A stretch of 48,457 bases of DNA, from positions 1-48,457 of the forward strand of contig DASVWH010000084.1 of NCBI GenBank assembly GCA_036389715.1, written 5' to 3'. Shown in pieces: positions 24,213-32,627 of this stretch (position 1 is the stretch's first letter; every line of letters starts with the position of its first letter). The translations under genes and the position numbers were made by a program. This stretch comes from DASVWH01 sp036389715 (GTDB taxonomy: Bacteria > Acidobacteriota > Blastocatellia > Pyrinomonadales > Pyrinomonadaceae). The notes beneath the pieces were generated by a model that did not search any database, was not told where the DNA came from, and saw only the letters and a list, made by a program, of their open reading frames with translations.

Positions 24213-25787
24213 TTATGCTCCGGCGGTCGCGGCGGCGGGAGCACTGGCCGCAGCGGTCGTCGTGGCGATGTTGGTCTCTTCCGTCCAACGATCTTTGAAG
24301 TCTTTAAGCGCCTGCGCCATGTCGGCCTTGATTTCGTCGGTCAGAGTCTTCTTCTCGCGGAGGCTTTGGAGCAGGCCGGGGTTCGAGTTTTCGACGAAGC
24401 GCAGCAGCTCCGTCTCGAAGCGGCGCACATTCTCGACCGGCACGTCGTCAATGTAGCCGTTGGTCGCGGCCCAGATGACGAGCACCTGTTTTTCGACTTC
24501 CATCGGCTGGTACTGCGGCTGCTTGAGAATCTCTGTCAGGCGCTGGCCGCGTGCGATCTGCGACTGCGTGGCCTTGTCCAGGTCCGAGCCGAACTGCGCG
24601 AAGGCTTGCAGCTCGCGGAACTGCGCGAGGTCAATCCGCAGCGTTCCGGCGACCGCCTTCATCGCCTTGATCTGCGCCGAGCCGCCGACGCGCGAGACGC
24701 TGTTGCCGACGTTGATGGCCGGGCGAATGCCGCTGTTGAAGAGGTCGGATTCGAGGAAAATCTGCCCGTCCGTAATCGAAATCACGTTGGTCGGAATGTA
24801 GGCGGAGATGTCGCCCGCCTGCGTCTCGATGATCGGCAGGCTCGTCAAAGAGCCGCCGCCGCGCAGGTCCGACATCTTGGCCGCGCGTTCGAGCAGCCGC
24901 GAGTGCAGGTAGAAGACATCGCCCGGATAGGCTTCGCGTCCCGGCGGACGCCTGAGCAGGAGAGAGATTTCGCGGTAGGCCGCCGCCTGCTTCGAGAGAT
25001 CGTCGTAAACGGTCAGCGCGTGGCGTCCGTTGTCGCGGAAATACTCGCCGATGGCGACGCCCGCATAGGGCGCTAGAAACTGCATCGCCGCCGGATCGGA
25101 GGCCGTCGCCTTGACGACAATCGTGTAGTCCATCGCGCCGAAATCGGTGAGCGTCTTGACGACCTGCGCGACCGTCGAAGCCTTCTGGCCGATGGCGACG
25201 TAGATGCAGATTACGTCCTTGCCCTTCTGGTTGATAATCGTATCAACCGCGACGGCGGTCTTGCCCGTCTGGCGGTCGCCGATAATCAACTCGCGCTGGC
25301 CGCGGCCAATCGGGACCATCGCGTCAATCGCCTTCAAGCCCGTCTGTAAGGGCTCCTTGACGGGCTGGCGGTCAATGATGCCGGGAGCCATGCGCTCAAT
25401 CGAATTAAATTCTTCTGTGATGATGGGGCCGCGCTCGTCTATGGGCAGGCCGAGCGCGTTGACCACGCGACCGATCATCGCATCGCCGACGGGCACGCGC
25501 ATGATGCGCCCGGTCCGCTTGACCAGGTCGCCTTCCTTAATCGTCTGGAAATCGCCGAAGAGCACCGCGCCGACTTTGTCTTCTTCAAGATTCAGGGCCA
25601 GTCCGCGCACGTCGTGCGGAAATTCCAGCAGCTCGCCCGCCATCACTTTTTCGAGCCCGTGAATCTCCGCGATGCCGTCGCCGACCTTGATGACCGTCCC
25701 GACTTCCGTGACGGTCACGCCCGACTGGAAATTCTCAATCTGCTGGCGAATGATCTCGTTAATCTCGTTGGCTTTAATCGGTTCCAT
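24213..25787 (-). CDS. atpA: F1F0 ATP synthase alpha subunit
   Basis: Regulatory nucleotide-binding subunit of F1. 524 residues. The N-terminal beta-barrel (GDGIAEIHGLEKVMAGELLEF, in parts) is followed by the P-loop GDRQTGKTAVAVDTIINQKG, the catalytic-site Arg region SISDGQ-like (VISITDGQIFLESDLFNSGI) and the ending helical domain (EKQVLVIWAATNGYIDDV). The ATG is preceded by AGAAGGA at good spacing. The C-terminus is extended by an Ala/Thr-rich tail. It is followed by atpG and preceded by atpH after a 79-bp gap. Confidence 0.98.
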   Translation of the reverse strand: MEPIKANEINEIIRQQIENFQSGVTVTEVGTVIKVGDGIAEIHGLEKVMAGELLEFPHDVRGLALNLEEDKVGAVLFGDFQTIKEGDLVKRTGRIMRVPVGDAMIGRVVNALGLPIDERGPIITEEFNSIERMAPGIIDRQPVKEPLQTGLKAIDAMVPIGRGQRELIIGDRQTGKTAVAVDTIINQKGKDVICIYVAIGQKASTVAQVVKTLTDFGAMDYTIVVKATASDPAAMQFLAPYAGVAIGEYFRDNGRHALTVYDDLSKQAAAYREISLLLRRPPGREAYPGDVFYLHSRLLERAAKMSDLRGGGSLTSLPIIETQAGDISAYIPTNVISITDGQIFLESDLFNSGIRPAINVGNSVSRVGGSAQIKAMKAVAGTLRIDLAQFRELQAFAQFGSDLDKATQSQIARGQRLTEILKQPQYQPMEVEKQVLVIWAATNGYIDDVPVENVRRFETELLRFVENSNPGLLQSLREKKTLTDEIKADMAQALKDFKDRWTEETNIATTTAAASAPAAATAGA

Positions 25788-25866
25788 AAAAATCCTTCTG
25801 GTAATTTGTCTGTGGCCCGCAAGCAGAGCGCACGCGGCCTCGCGGTGCTACGCGTCCGCCAACCGG

Positions 25867-26409
25867 CTACTTCCCTATCATCCTCTGCTTGACCTGCTGC
25901 AACTGGTTGCGCACCGAGCCGTCGTAGATGGTCGAGCCGATGCGCGTCACGAGGCCGCCGATAATCTCTTCGTCGGTCGTGAAGCTCAAACTAACGTCCT
26001 TGCCCGTCAACTCCCGCAGCTTTTTGCGCAGCGCCTCCTGCGAGTCCGCGGCCACCGGACGCGCCGTCGTGACCTGCGCCGAGACCACGCCCGAACGCTC
26101 GTCCAACACCTGCGCGAAGCGTTTGTTGACCTCCCTCAAATCCGTCAGACGATGATTCTGGAGCAGCACCTGCAAAAAATTGGCGGTCGTCGGGCGCAGG
26201 CTGGCCCGCGCAATCAGCGCGCCTAAGACTCTCTGCTTCTGCTCGTAGGGAACGGTCGGGTTACTGAAGACTTCGAGGAGCTGCGAGTTTGAATGCATCA
26301 TCAATTCCCAGGCAGCCAACTCTTCCTGCACCTGCCGCTCTTCGCCTCTGGCCGTGACGACATCGGCCAGCGCCGTCGCATACCGGCGCGCCACCGTTTG
26401 GACACTCAA
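25867..26409 (-). CDS. atpH: F1F0 ATP synthase delta subunit
   Basis: Peripheral-stalk subunit linking F1 to the b/b' stator. 180 residues, starting SVQTVARRYATALADVV and carrying the family signature in the C-terminal half (VTTARPVAADSQEALRKKLRELTGKDVSLSF, in parts, and IIGGLVTRIGSTIYDGSVRNQLQQV). The start codon is TTG, overlapping the atpF stop (TTGA at 26409-26406), which implies coupled translation. Confidence 0.93.
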   Translation of the reverse strand: MSVQTVARRYATALADVVTARGEERQVQEELAAWELMMHSNSQLLEVFSNPTVPYEQKQRVLGALIARASLRPTTANFLQVLLQNHRLTDLREVNKRFAQVLDERSGVVSAQVTTARPVAADSQEALRKKLRELTGKDVSLSFTTDEEIIGGLVTRIGSTIYDGSVRNQLQQVKQRMIGK

Positions 26410-26963
26410 TGTCTGACTCCCCCCAGTTCCTCAACCCTCAGACTGACCAGGCGCGCGTCATCCTCCGGTTTAATGTCGCGGCGGATCATCTCTTCCGCCA
26501 GGCGCACGCTCTGCTCGGCGGCGAATTCGCGCAACTCCTGCCGCGCGGCCTTGCCCGCACTTTCAATCTCGCGCTGCGCCTGCTCGCGCAACTTCCGCGC
26601 GTCCTCTTCGGTCGAGAGCCTGATGCGCTCGCGCTCTTCGGCCGCTTCCCTCTCGGCATCCTCGCGGACGCTCGCCACTTCCGCATCCAGCCGGACGAGC
26701 CTTGCTTCGACCTCTTCGAGCTTGGCTATGGCGGCGTTGCGCTCCTCCTGCGCCCGCATCAACTCGCGGCGGATGCCCTCGCGGCGCGCACGCAAGCCTT
26801 CGCTCACCGGCCGCCGCAGGATATAGACGAAGACCACTATGAACAGGGTGAGATTAAAGAATCTCCAGGCTTCAAAGCTCGGGATGTTCCACCAGGGGGC
26901 GGACTCCCCTTCGGCGGCCAGCGCGAGCATCTTTAAGATAAGACCTGTGAACATAATTTTCAT
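26406..26963 (-). CDS. atpF: F1F0 ATP synthase b subunit
   Basis: Stator stalk subunit. 185 residues. It has an N-terminal membrane helix (FNLTLFIVVFVYILRRPV) after a short lead, then a long charged coiled-coil (RAQEERNAAIAKLEEVEARLVRLDAEVASVRED, in parts) reaching the C-terminus. It overlaps atpH (4 bp) and the upstream b'-type gene (ATGA at 26963-26960). Two different b-type genes in tandem suggest a b/b' heterodimer, as in cyanobacteria and photosynthetic alphaproteobacteria. Confidence 0.92.
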   Translation of the reverse strand: MKIMFTGLILKMLALAAEGESAPWWNIPSFEAWRFFNLTLFIVVFVYILRRPVSEGLRARREGIRRELMRAQEERNAAIAKLEEVEARLVRLDAEVASVREDAEREAAEERERIRLSTEEDARKLREQAQREIESAGKAARQELREFAAEQSVRLAEEMIRRDIKPEDDARLVSLRVEELGGVRH

Positions 26964-27454
26964 CCGACCGGAGTGGCACTGCTCGTGACCGTAGGGCTGA
27001 TCGGGCGACGCAGTATCTGCTCGCCGATCTCTGCGGCTCGCCTGCGCGCCTCGTCTCCGAGGGAGGCGCGGGCCTCTTCCACCTGCGCGCGAATCGCCTG
27101 CTTCTGCTCCGTGATTGAGCCTTCTATCTCCTGGCGCACCTGGCCGAGCTTCGCCTGCCGCTCGCTCATCGCACGGGCGCGCTCCTGCTCCATCCGGCGA
27201 TACCCTTCGGCGCGCGCTTCACGCAAAGTCTGCTCATAGTGAGCCATCTTTTCTTCGACGCTGCGCAGAATATCGCGCGACTCGCCGGAGCGTCCGGTCG
27301 TCCGTTTTTCACGCTCTTCGAGAATGCGATTGATCGGCTTGAAGAGCGTCGCGTTGAGCACGAACACCATCACGAGGATGATCGCTATATGGAGAAATAG
27401 GGTGCCGTCGGGCACCAGTTGGATAGAGTTTTCGGCGAAGGCCAGCAAGATCAT
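26960..27454 (-). CDS. atpF': F1F0 ATP synthase b' (second b-type) subunit
   Basis: 164 residues from ATG 27454 (a TTG at 27463 is the alternative). The membrane helix LFLHIAIILVMVFVLNATLF is followed by the family motif FKPINRILEEREKRT and a long charged coiled-coil, then a Thr/Ser tail. First gene of the ATP synthase block here, about 80 nt downstream of a promoter-like element. It overlaps atpF by 4 bp. Which of the two genes is b and which is b' is judged from order and the KPINRILEER motif. Confidence 0.88.
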   Translation of the reverse strand: MILLAFAENSIQLVPDGTLFLHIAIILVMVFVLNATLFKPINRILEEREKRTTGRSGESRDILRSVEEKMAHYEQTLREARAEGYRRMEQERARAMSERQAKLGQVRQEIEGSITEQKQAIRAQVEEARASLGDEARRRAAEIGEQILRRPISPTVTSSATPVG

Positions 27455-27534
27455 AGCGCTCAACAGGCTCTAGTTAAGTGAGTGGCAGTGCCCGAGTATT
27501 ATGGTTAAGAAATGCTGCGTACTAAAAGCCTGCG

Positions 27535-27564
27535 AGTCTAGCACGCTATTTCACAAGCAGTCAA
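27535..27564 (-). promoter_or_regulatory. Candidate promoter of the ATP synthase operon
   Basis: On the minus strand TTGACT (27564-27559), an 18-bp spacer and TAGACT (27540-27535) with an extended TGC in front. It lies about 80 bp upstream of the b' start. Hexamer matches are 5/6 and 4/6, strengthened by the extended -10. Confidence 0.55.
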
Positions 27565-27682
27565 GGAAGGCTTCCGCGCCCCGCCAATTCTCGAAAAGCG
27601 GCCGTCCCGACCTCTCTCCCTCCGACCCGTATCTCCTCCGATCAATCAATTCCCCGCCCGCACTTAAATTAACCGGACTAAA

Positions 27683-28705
27683 CTAAATGACTCGGATCAG
27701 CGCATCGCTCCTCGACTGCACCTCGCCGATAATGGCTGCCCCGCCAAGGCGCTCAACTAAAGCCTCTGCCTTCGAGCGCTCAATACTGATGAGCAGCCCG
27801 CCGGCCGTCTGCGGGTCGAAAAGCGCGCTCTGCATCTCGGGCGAAATGTGTGAGCCGAGCTCAACCGTCTCGCCCACATAAGTTCTGTTATTCTTATCAC
27901 CCCTGGTCAGCATTCCCTGCGCGATTAACTCTAAAACGTCCGGTAATAAGGGCACGCGCGCGGCCTCTATCATCAGACAAACGTCGCTGGCGCGCGCCAT
28001 CTCGTAGGCGTGTCCTAAAAGGCCGAAGCCTGTAATGTCCGTGCAGCTATGAGCGCCCGCCCGCTGCATCTCCTCCGACGCCCTTGCCGCGGAGGTCGTC
28101 ATGGCCTTCATCGCAGCCCCGACGGCCTCTTCGCTGGCCACCCCACGCTTGATGCCGGTGCTGATGGCTCCCGTTCCCAGAGGCTTCGTCAAAATCAAGG
28201 CATCGCCGGGCCTGGCCCCGGCATTAGTTATAATCCGGCGCGGGTCTATCACCCCGGTCACGGCATAGCCGATTTTAATTTCTGCATCGTCAATCGAGTG
28301 ACCGCCGATAATAACCACCCCGGCCTCGTTCATGGCCCGCTGCCCGCCCAGCAAAATCTGGCCGAGGACCTCGAAATCCTCCTTTTGCGGATAGCAGACG
28401 ATGGATAAGGCCGTCAAAGGCTTACCGCCCATCGCGTAAACGTCGTTGAGGGCGTTGATGGCCGCCACCCGGCCGTAGATTTCCGGGTCGTCGGCCACGG
28501 GCGTAAAGAAATCAACGGTCTGGACGAGCGCCACCTCGTCGCTCAAGCGAAAGACACCCGCATCGTCTGCTAAGTCATAGCCGACAAGCAGGTTATCGTT
28601 TTCAGGCTGTGCTGGAAGTCTCCCCAGAACCTGGGCGAGATCGCGCGGCGCGAGTTTAGCCACTCAACCGGCGCACGAGACCATTTCCGTTAATCGCTTC
28701 TTCAT
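27683..28705 (-). CDS. selD: Selenide, water dikinase SelD, probable selenoprotein with UGA at codon 14
   Basis: Makes selenophosphate from selenide and ATP, the selenium donor for selenocysteine and selenouridine. The usual reading would start at GTG 28663 and lack the N-terminal catalytic residue. Reading through an in-frame TGA (28666-28664) gives MKKRLTEMVSCAGUVAKL, starting at ATG 28705 with AAGG 4 nt upstream. The U falls where SelD has its catalytic Cys or Sec, three residues before the essential Lys (K17), and total length becomes 340, normal for SelD. Other motifs: DDAGVF, TVDFFTPVADDPEIYGRVAA, NALNDVYAMGG, GGHSIDDAEIKIGYAVTG and FDPQTAGGLL. A hairpin at 28640-28619 fits a bacterial SECIS. 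SelA, SelB and tRNA-Sec are not in the window. Confidence 0.9.
28619..28640 (-). promoter_or_regulatory. Candidate bacterial SECIS hairpin in selD
   Basis: On the minus strand TCTC and CCCAG pair with CTGGG and GAGA around a GTT loop, with one bulged G: 9 bp in two blocks. The loop begins 34 nt after the UGA and its first base is G. Known bacterial SECIS elements lie directly after the UGA, with a G at the start of a small apical loop some 16-37 nt away. It lies inside the coding sequence, as bacterial SECIS must. Confidence 0.6.
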
Positions 28706-28917
28706 TTTACCTTGTATCCCCTGACGGCACTTTTCCGCACGGTTTTATCCGTAAACATCCCACTCTGTTTTAACTATTAACACAAGCTGTTCTTGTGATT
28801 CCGGCAAGCAGCTTACTGGGAGACCCTTTTTGGTAATCGGCAGCTTATATTGGGGGTATTTAATTCTCTCTTTTTAACAATCTATTTTCGATCATCTGGT
28901 GCTCGGGAGGCGATTAC

Positions 28918-29799
28918 TTATCCGGCCGGGGCAGCCTCCTCCGTGCCGATGAGCATTTGATAGAGACGGTCCAGGTCGCTGTCGCTGTAGAACTCGATCT
29001 CGATCTTTCCGCCGGTCCCGGCCTGGCTGGGGATGACGCGAACCTGCGTTCCGAGGCGGCGTCTCAACTTGTTTTCGGCAGCCCGAACGTTAGCGTCATC
29101 ACGTCTAGGCATGGGCAGCGTGGCCACGGCCGGACTCGCTCCGCCGATAATTCGCTTAATGGCCCGTTCCGTTTCGCGCACGGAGAGGGACTGTTCGATG
29201 ACGTTTCGCGCGACCTTGCGCTGGATGTCGGAATCGTCCACACCGAGCAGGGCGCGGGCGTGCCCCATGGTTAGCTTTTCCTCTTCCACAAGGCGCTGTA
29301 TATCCTCCGGTAAACGCAATAGACGCAAGTAGTTAGTGATAAACGAGCGGTCCCGCCCGACGCGCTGGGCGACTGTTTCCTGGGTCAGGCCGAGGGTTTC
29401 AATCAGCCTTTTATAAGCGTGGGCTTCCTCTATGGCGTTTAATTCCTGGCGTTGGATATTTTCGATCAGGGCGAGTTCCAGCAATTTGTCGTCTGGAATC
29501 TCGCGGACGACCGCCGGGACGCGCTGGAGACCTGCGCGCTGCGCTGCGCGCCAGCGGCGCTCGCCCGCCACTAACTGGTAGCGCCCGCCGCGCCTGCGGA
29601 CTAAGAGAGGCTGAACGATTCCGTTCGAGCGGATGGACTGGGCCAGCTCTTCCAGGCGATTCTCGTCGAAATGGGTCCTCGGCTGGGCTGTGTTCGGCTC
29701 GATGAGGTCGATGTCAATCTCCAGCAGTTCCTCATTGGCCGTCGGTGACGAGTCCGACAGCAGTGCGCTCAAGCCCCGGCCTAGCACTCTTCTTGTCAT
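28918..29799 (-). CDS. parB: Chromosome partitioning protein ParB (Spo0J)
   Basis: CTP-dependent DNA clamp that loads at parS and organises the origin. 293 residues from ATG 29799 (MTRRVLGRGLSALL, the standard ParB opening) with AAGGAG 10 nt upstream. It contains the N-terminal CTPase/ParB-N domain (IEPNTAQPRTHFDENRLEELAQSI, in parts; VAGERRWRAAQRAGL with the GERR motif) and the arm LALIENIQRQELNAIEEAHAYKRL (in parts). The helix-turn-helix TQETVAQRVGRDRSFITNYLRLLRLP (in parts) and a C-terminal dimer domain (KIEIEFYSDSDLDRLYQML) follow. It overlaps parA by 68 nt in another frame. Confidence 0.96.
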   Translation of the reverse strand: MTRRVLGRGLSALLSDSSPTANEELLEIDIDLIEPNTAQPRTHFDENRLEELAQSIRSNGIVQPLLVRRRGGRYQLVAGERRWRAAQRAGLQRVPAVVREIPDDKLLELALIENIQRQELNAIEEAHAYKRLIETLGLTQETVAQRVGRDRSFITNYLRLLRLPEDIQRLVEEEKLTMGHARALLGVDDSDIQRKVARNVIEQSLSVRETERAIKRIIGGASPAVATLPMPRRDDANVRAAENKLRRRLGTQVRVIPSQAGTGGKIEIEFYSDSDLDRLYQMLIGTEEAAPAG

Positions 29800-30553
29800 G
29801 CTCCATGATCTCCTTTGCGAGTTGAAGATAGCTTTCCGCGCCCCGCGACCGTATGTCATACAGGATTATAGGTTTACCATAGCTCGGAGCCTCCGCCAGA
29901 CGAACATTGCGCGGGATTACGGTCTCGAAGACCTGGCGACCGTAAAAGTCCCGCAGGTCGGCCGCCACGGCCGCGGCGAGGTTCGTCCGTTCGTCATACA
30001 TCGTCAGGAGTAAGCCCTCTATCGTCAGGCTGGGATTGAGGACTCGCCGGATGCGCGCCAGGGTGTCGAAAAGCTCCGTCACGCCTTCGAGCGCAAAATA
30101 CTCACATTGAATCGGGACGAGCAGAGAAGTGGCGGCCGTCAGGGCGTTGAGCGTCAAGAGCCCGAGCGACGGCGGACAGTCTATGATGACGTAGTCATAG
30201 TCCTGCGCCGAATCCCGCAGGACTTCCTGCAACCTGTATTCGCGTTTTTCCAGCTCGACCAGCTCGACCTCCGCGCCCGTCAGATTCCTATCCGCCGGTA
30301 AAACCTTCAAAAAAGGGAGTTCTGTGGATTGGATGATGTTCTGGAGAGGCTCGTCCAGCACCAGGGCATGATAGAGACTGCGACGAAAACTGCCGCGCTG
30401 AACGCCGGAGCCCGAAGTGGCGTTGGCCTGCGGGTCGGCATCCACGAGGAGCACGCGCATTTCCGCTACAGCCAGGGCAGCCGCTAGATTTACCGCTGTG
30501 GTCGTTTTGCCGACCCCGCCCTTCTGGTTAGCTACTGCGATGGTCTTGGTCAT
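29732..30553 (-). CDS. parA: Chromosome partitioning ATPase ParA (Soj)
   Basis: Walker-type ATPase that moves ParB-parS complexes and regulates DnaA in some species. 273 residues from ATG 30553 (MTKTIAVANQKGGVGKTTTA): deviant Walker A KGGVGKTT with the signature Lys11 and Lys16, A' motif VLLVDADPQANATSG, Walker B YVIIDCPPSLGLLTLNAL. The C-terminal tail (HDKKSARPGLERTAVGLV) is encoded in the stretch shared with parB. Parts of the canonical set parB-parA-mnmG-mnmE-jag-yidC next to oriC. Confidence 0.96.
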   Translation of the reverse strand: MTKTIAVANQKGGVGKTTTAVNLAAALAVAEMRVLLVDADPQANATSGSGVQRGSFRRSLYHALVLDEPLQNIIQSTELPFLKVLPADRNLTGAEVELVELEKREYRLQEVLRDSAQDYDYVIIDCPPSLGLLTLNALTAATSLLVPIQCEYFALEGVTELFDTLARIRRVLNPSLTIEGLLLTMYDERTNLAAAVAADLRDFYGRQVFETVIPRNVRLAEAPSYGKPIILYDIRSRGAESYLQLAKEIMEHDKKSARPGLERTAVGLVTDGQ

Positions 30554-30688
30554 TGCAGGAGACCTGTTTTCGCGCCAATTTTGTCGAACGTCCCGTAAAC
30601 TAACATAATCGGGGATTGTTCGCCACATTTTAGTGGCCGCGGGGCAATTCGGACGCGAGAAAAGCGTCTCGGCGGACTCCGACGAAGG

Positions 30689-30733
30689 GATGTTTCACGT
30701 GTCCCATCCGGCGTGCGTGCCACGTGAAACATC
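30689..30733. promoter_or_regulatory. parS: Pair of degenerate parS-like sites in inverted arrangement
   Basis: GATGTTTCACGTG (30689-30701) and its exact complement CACGTGAAACATC (30721-30733) flank a 19-bp spacer in the parA-mnmG gap. Each matches one half plus the CACGTG centre of the parS consensus TGTTTCACGTGAAACA; scored as full sites each fits at 13/16. This is the expected binding place for the ParB encoded next door. No full 16-bp consensus site was found in the window. Confidence 0.65.
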
Positions 30734-30744
30734 GCTGCGGCGGC

Positions 30745-32625
30745 TCAGGCGGCGTCTTTTGAGAGATTCAGGCTGACCAGAAGGGTGGAAACGGCCGCAG
30801 GGGTCAGGCCGGGAATGCGGCGCGCCTGGCCGAAGGTCATGGGCGAAACTCTTTCCAGGCGTTCGACCATCTCGTGAGAAAGGCCGCCGATGGCCTTAAA
30901 GTCGAAGGCGGCGGGGATGCGCAGGCCGTCGTGCTGGTTGAGGCGCTCAAAGGTCGAGCGCTGGGCGGCTATGTAGCCGCTGTAGAGCGAATCTGCCAGG
31001 GAAGACTCCAGTTCGGCAAGCGGCGTCTCGCTTCGCACGTCGGCGGGCAGGAGCTGCAAGATCAGGTCCGGCTGAACATTCGGACGCTGCGCGAGTTGGG
31101 CCAGAGTGATGGAATCGCCGAGGTCCGTGCCGAGAAGGCGGCTCAGGGAGCTGTAAGCGGCGTCCGAGCGCTTGAGACGGGTGGAGGCCAGGGCCGCGCG
31201 CAGGCGTGCGAGCAGTTCCTGCCGCCGGTTGAAGCGTTCCCAGGCGGAATCGCCGACAAGGCCGATCTCGCGCCCGTAGTGAGCGAGGCGGGCGTCCGCA
31301 TTGTCGTAACGTAGCGCCAGACGAAATTCGGCGCGCGAAGTAAAGATGCGGTAGGGCTCGTCCACCCCATGCTTTATCAGGTCGTCTATTAAGACGCCGA
31401 TGTAGGATTCCTCGCGGCCGAGCTGGAGCCCGGCGCGCCCCTGTAAGAGCAGCGCAGCATTGATGCCCGCCATCAGGCCCTGGCAGCCAGCCTCTTCATA
31501 GCCCGTCGTGCCGTTAATTTGTCCGGCCAGGAAAAGCCCCTTGAGACGAATGGTTTCGAGATACGGGGTCAATTCGCGGGGGTCAACGTAGTCATACTCG
31601 ATGGCGTAACCGGGGCGGATGATGCGTGCCTGCTCCAGGCCCGGAATCATCCTGACCAGTTCCTGTTGGAGTTCGCCGGGGAGGGAAGTCGAGAAACCAT
31701 TGAGATAGACCTCGTTGGTCTGATGACCTTCGGGCTCCAGAAAGAGCTGGTGGCGGTCTTTGGCGGCGAACTTAACTACTTTATCTTCAATAGATGGACA
31801 ATAACGCGGGCCTATCCCCTTGATTTTGCCGGAATAGAGCGGCGACTCGTGGAGGTTGGCGCGAATCGCGTTATGGACGGTATCGTTGGTGTAACCGATG
31901 TAGCAGGTAATCTGCGGCTGCTCTATGGAATCCGTGGAAAAAGAGAAAGGGACGGGCCGCTCGTCCGCCAGCTGCGGCTCGAAAAGAGTCCAATCAATCG
32001 TGCGTCCGTCGAGGCGGGGCGGCGTCCCCGTCTTGAGGCGACCCACTGGAAAGCCCAGCCGTTTGAGGCTCTCCGCCAGCTCGATGGAGGCGGGCTCGCC
32101 CGCGCGGCCCGCCGTGTGCGTGCGCCTGCCAGTATGAATCAGGCCGTTGAGGAATGTTCCGGTGGCCACGACGACAGCGCCCGCGCCCAGGCGGCGCGTG
32201 TCCTGCAACTCGACGCCGAGCACCCGGTTATTCCTGACTATCAGGTCAACCACAGCTCCCTGGCGCAGGTGTAGATTCGGCGTGGCTTCGAGCACGGCGC
32301 GCATCTCCGTGCGGTAGAGAGCGCGGTCTGCCTGCGCGCGGGGCGACTGGACGGCGGGCCCGCGCGAGCGATTGAGGAGGCGAAATTGAATCCCCGTGCG
32401 GTCAATGACACGCCCCATGATGCCGCCGAGGGCGTCTATCTCGCGCACCAGGTGGCCTTTAGCGATGCCGCCGATGGCAGGGTTGCAGGACATCTGGCCG
32501 ATCAGGTCCAGATTGAGCGTGACGAGCGCAGTTTGTGCGCCCAGGCGCGCGGCCGCAGAGGCAGCCTCGCAGCCTGCGTGGCCGCCACCGATAACGATCA
32601 CATCAAAGGCTTCATCAAAACTCAT
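30745..32625 (-). CDS. mnmG: tRNA uridine-5-carboxymethylaminomethyl modification enzyme MnmG (GidA)
   Basis: FAD-dependent partner of MnmE that modifies wobble U34 of several tRNAs. 626 residues. N-terminal FAD motif VIVIGGGHAGCEAASAAARLG (in parts). Signatures NPAIGGIAKGHLVREIDALGG (in parts), GTFLNGLIHTG, KTGTPPRLDGRTIDW and RPGYAIEYDYVDPRELTPYLET (in parts), GQINGTTGYEEAGCQGLMAGI (in parts), and the C-terminal helical domain that binds MnmE. AGGAAAG precedes the ATG. It starts 2 bp after the mnmE stop, so the two are one transcription unit. Confidence 0.97.
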   Translation of the reverse strand: MSFDEAFDVIVIGGGHAGCEAASAAARLGAQTALVTLNLDLIGQMSCNPAIGGIAKGHLVREIDALGGIMGRVIDRTGIQFRLLNRSRGPAVQSPRAQADRALYRTEMRAVLEATPNLHLRQGAVVDLIVRNNRVLGVELQDTRRLGAGAVVVATGTFLNGLIHTGRRTHTAGRAGEPASIELAESLKRLGFPVGRLKTGTPPRLDGRTIDWTLFEPQLADERPVPFSFSTDSIEQPQITCYIGYTNDTVHNAIRANLHESPLYSGKIKGIGPRYCPSIEDKVVKFAAKDRHQLFLEPEGHQTNEVYLNGFSTSLPGELQQELVRMIPGLEQARIIRPGYAIEYDYVDPRELTPYLETIRLKGLFLAGQINGTTGYEEAGCQGLMAGINAALLLQGRAGLQLGREESYIGVLIDDLIKHGVDEPYRIFTSRAEFRLALRYDNADARLAHYGREIGLVGDSAWERFNRRQELLARLRAALASTRLKRSDAAYSSLSRLLGTDLGDSITLAQLAQRPNVQPDLILQLLPADVRSETPLAELESSLADSLYSGYIAAQRSTFERLNQHDGLRIPAAFDFKAIGGLSHEMVERLERVSPMTFGQARRIPGLTPAAVSTLLVSLNLSKDAA

Positions 32626-32627
32626 AA

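Noticed and set aside
27683..28663. SelD starting at GTG 28663
   Set aside because: It would lack the catalytic Cys/Sec and has no ribosome site; the upstream ATG with UGA readthrough restores normal length and active site.
28706..28917. Possible tRNA-Sec or other small RNA between selD and parB
   Set aside because: I looked for a long tRNA fold with a UCA anticodon and a TTCAAATC-type arm and found none; only a 6-bp hairpin (28781-28797) is present.
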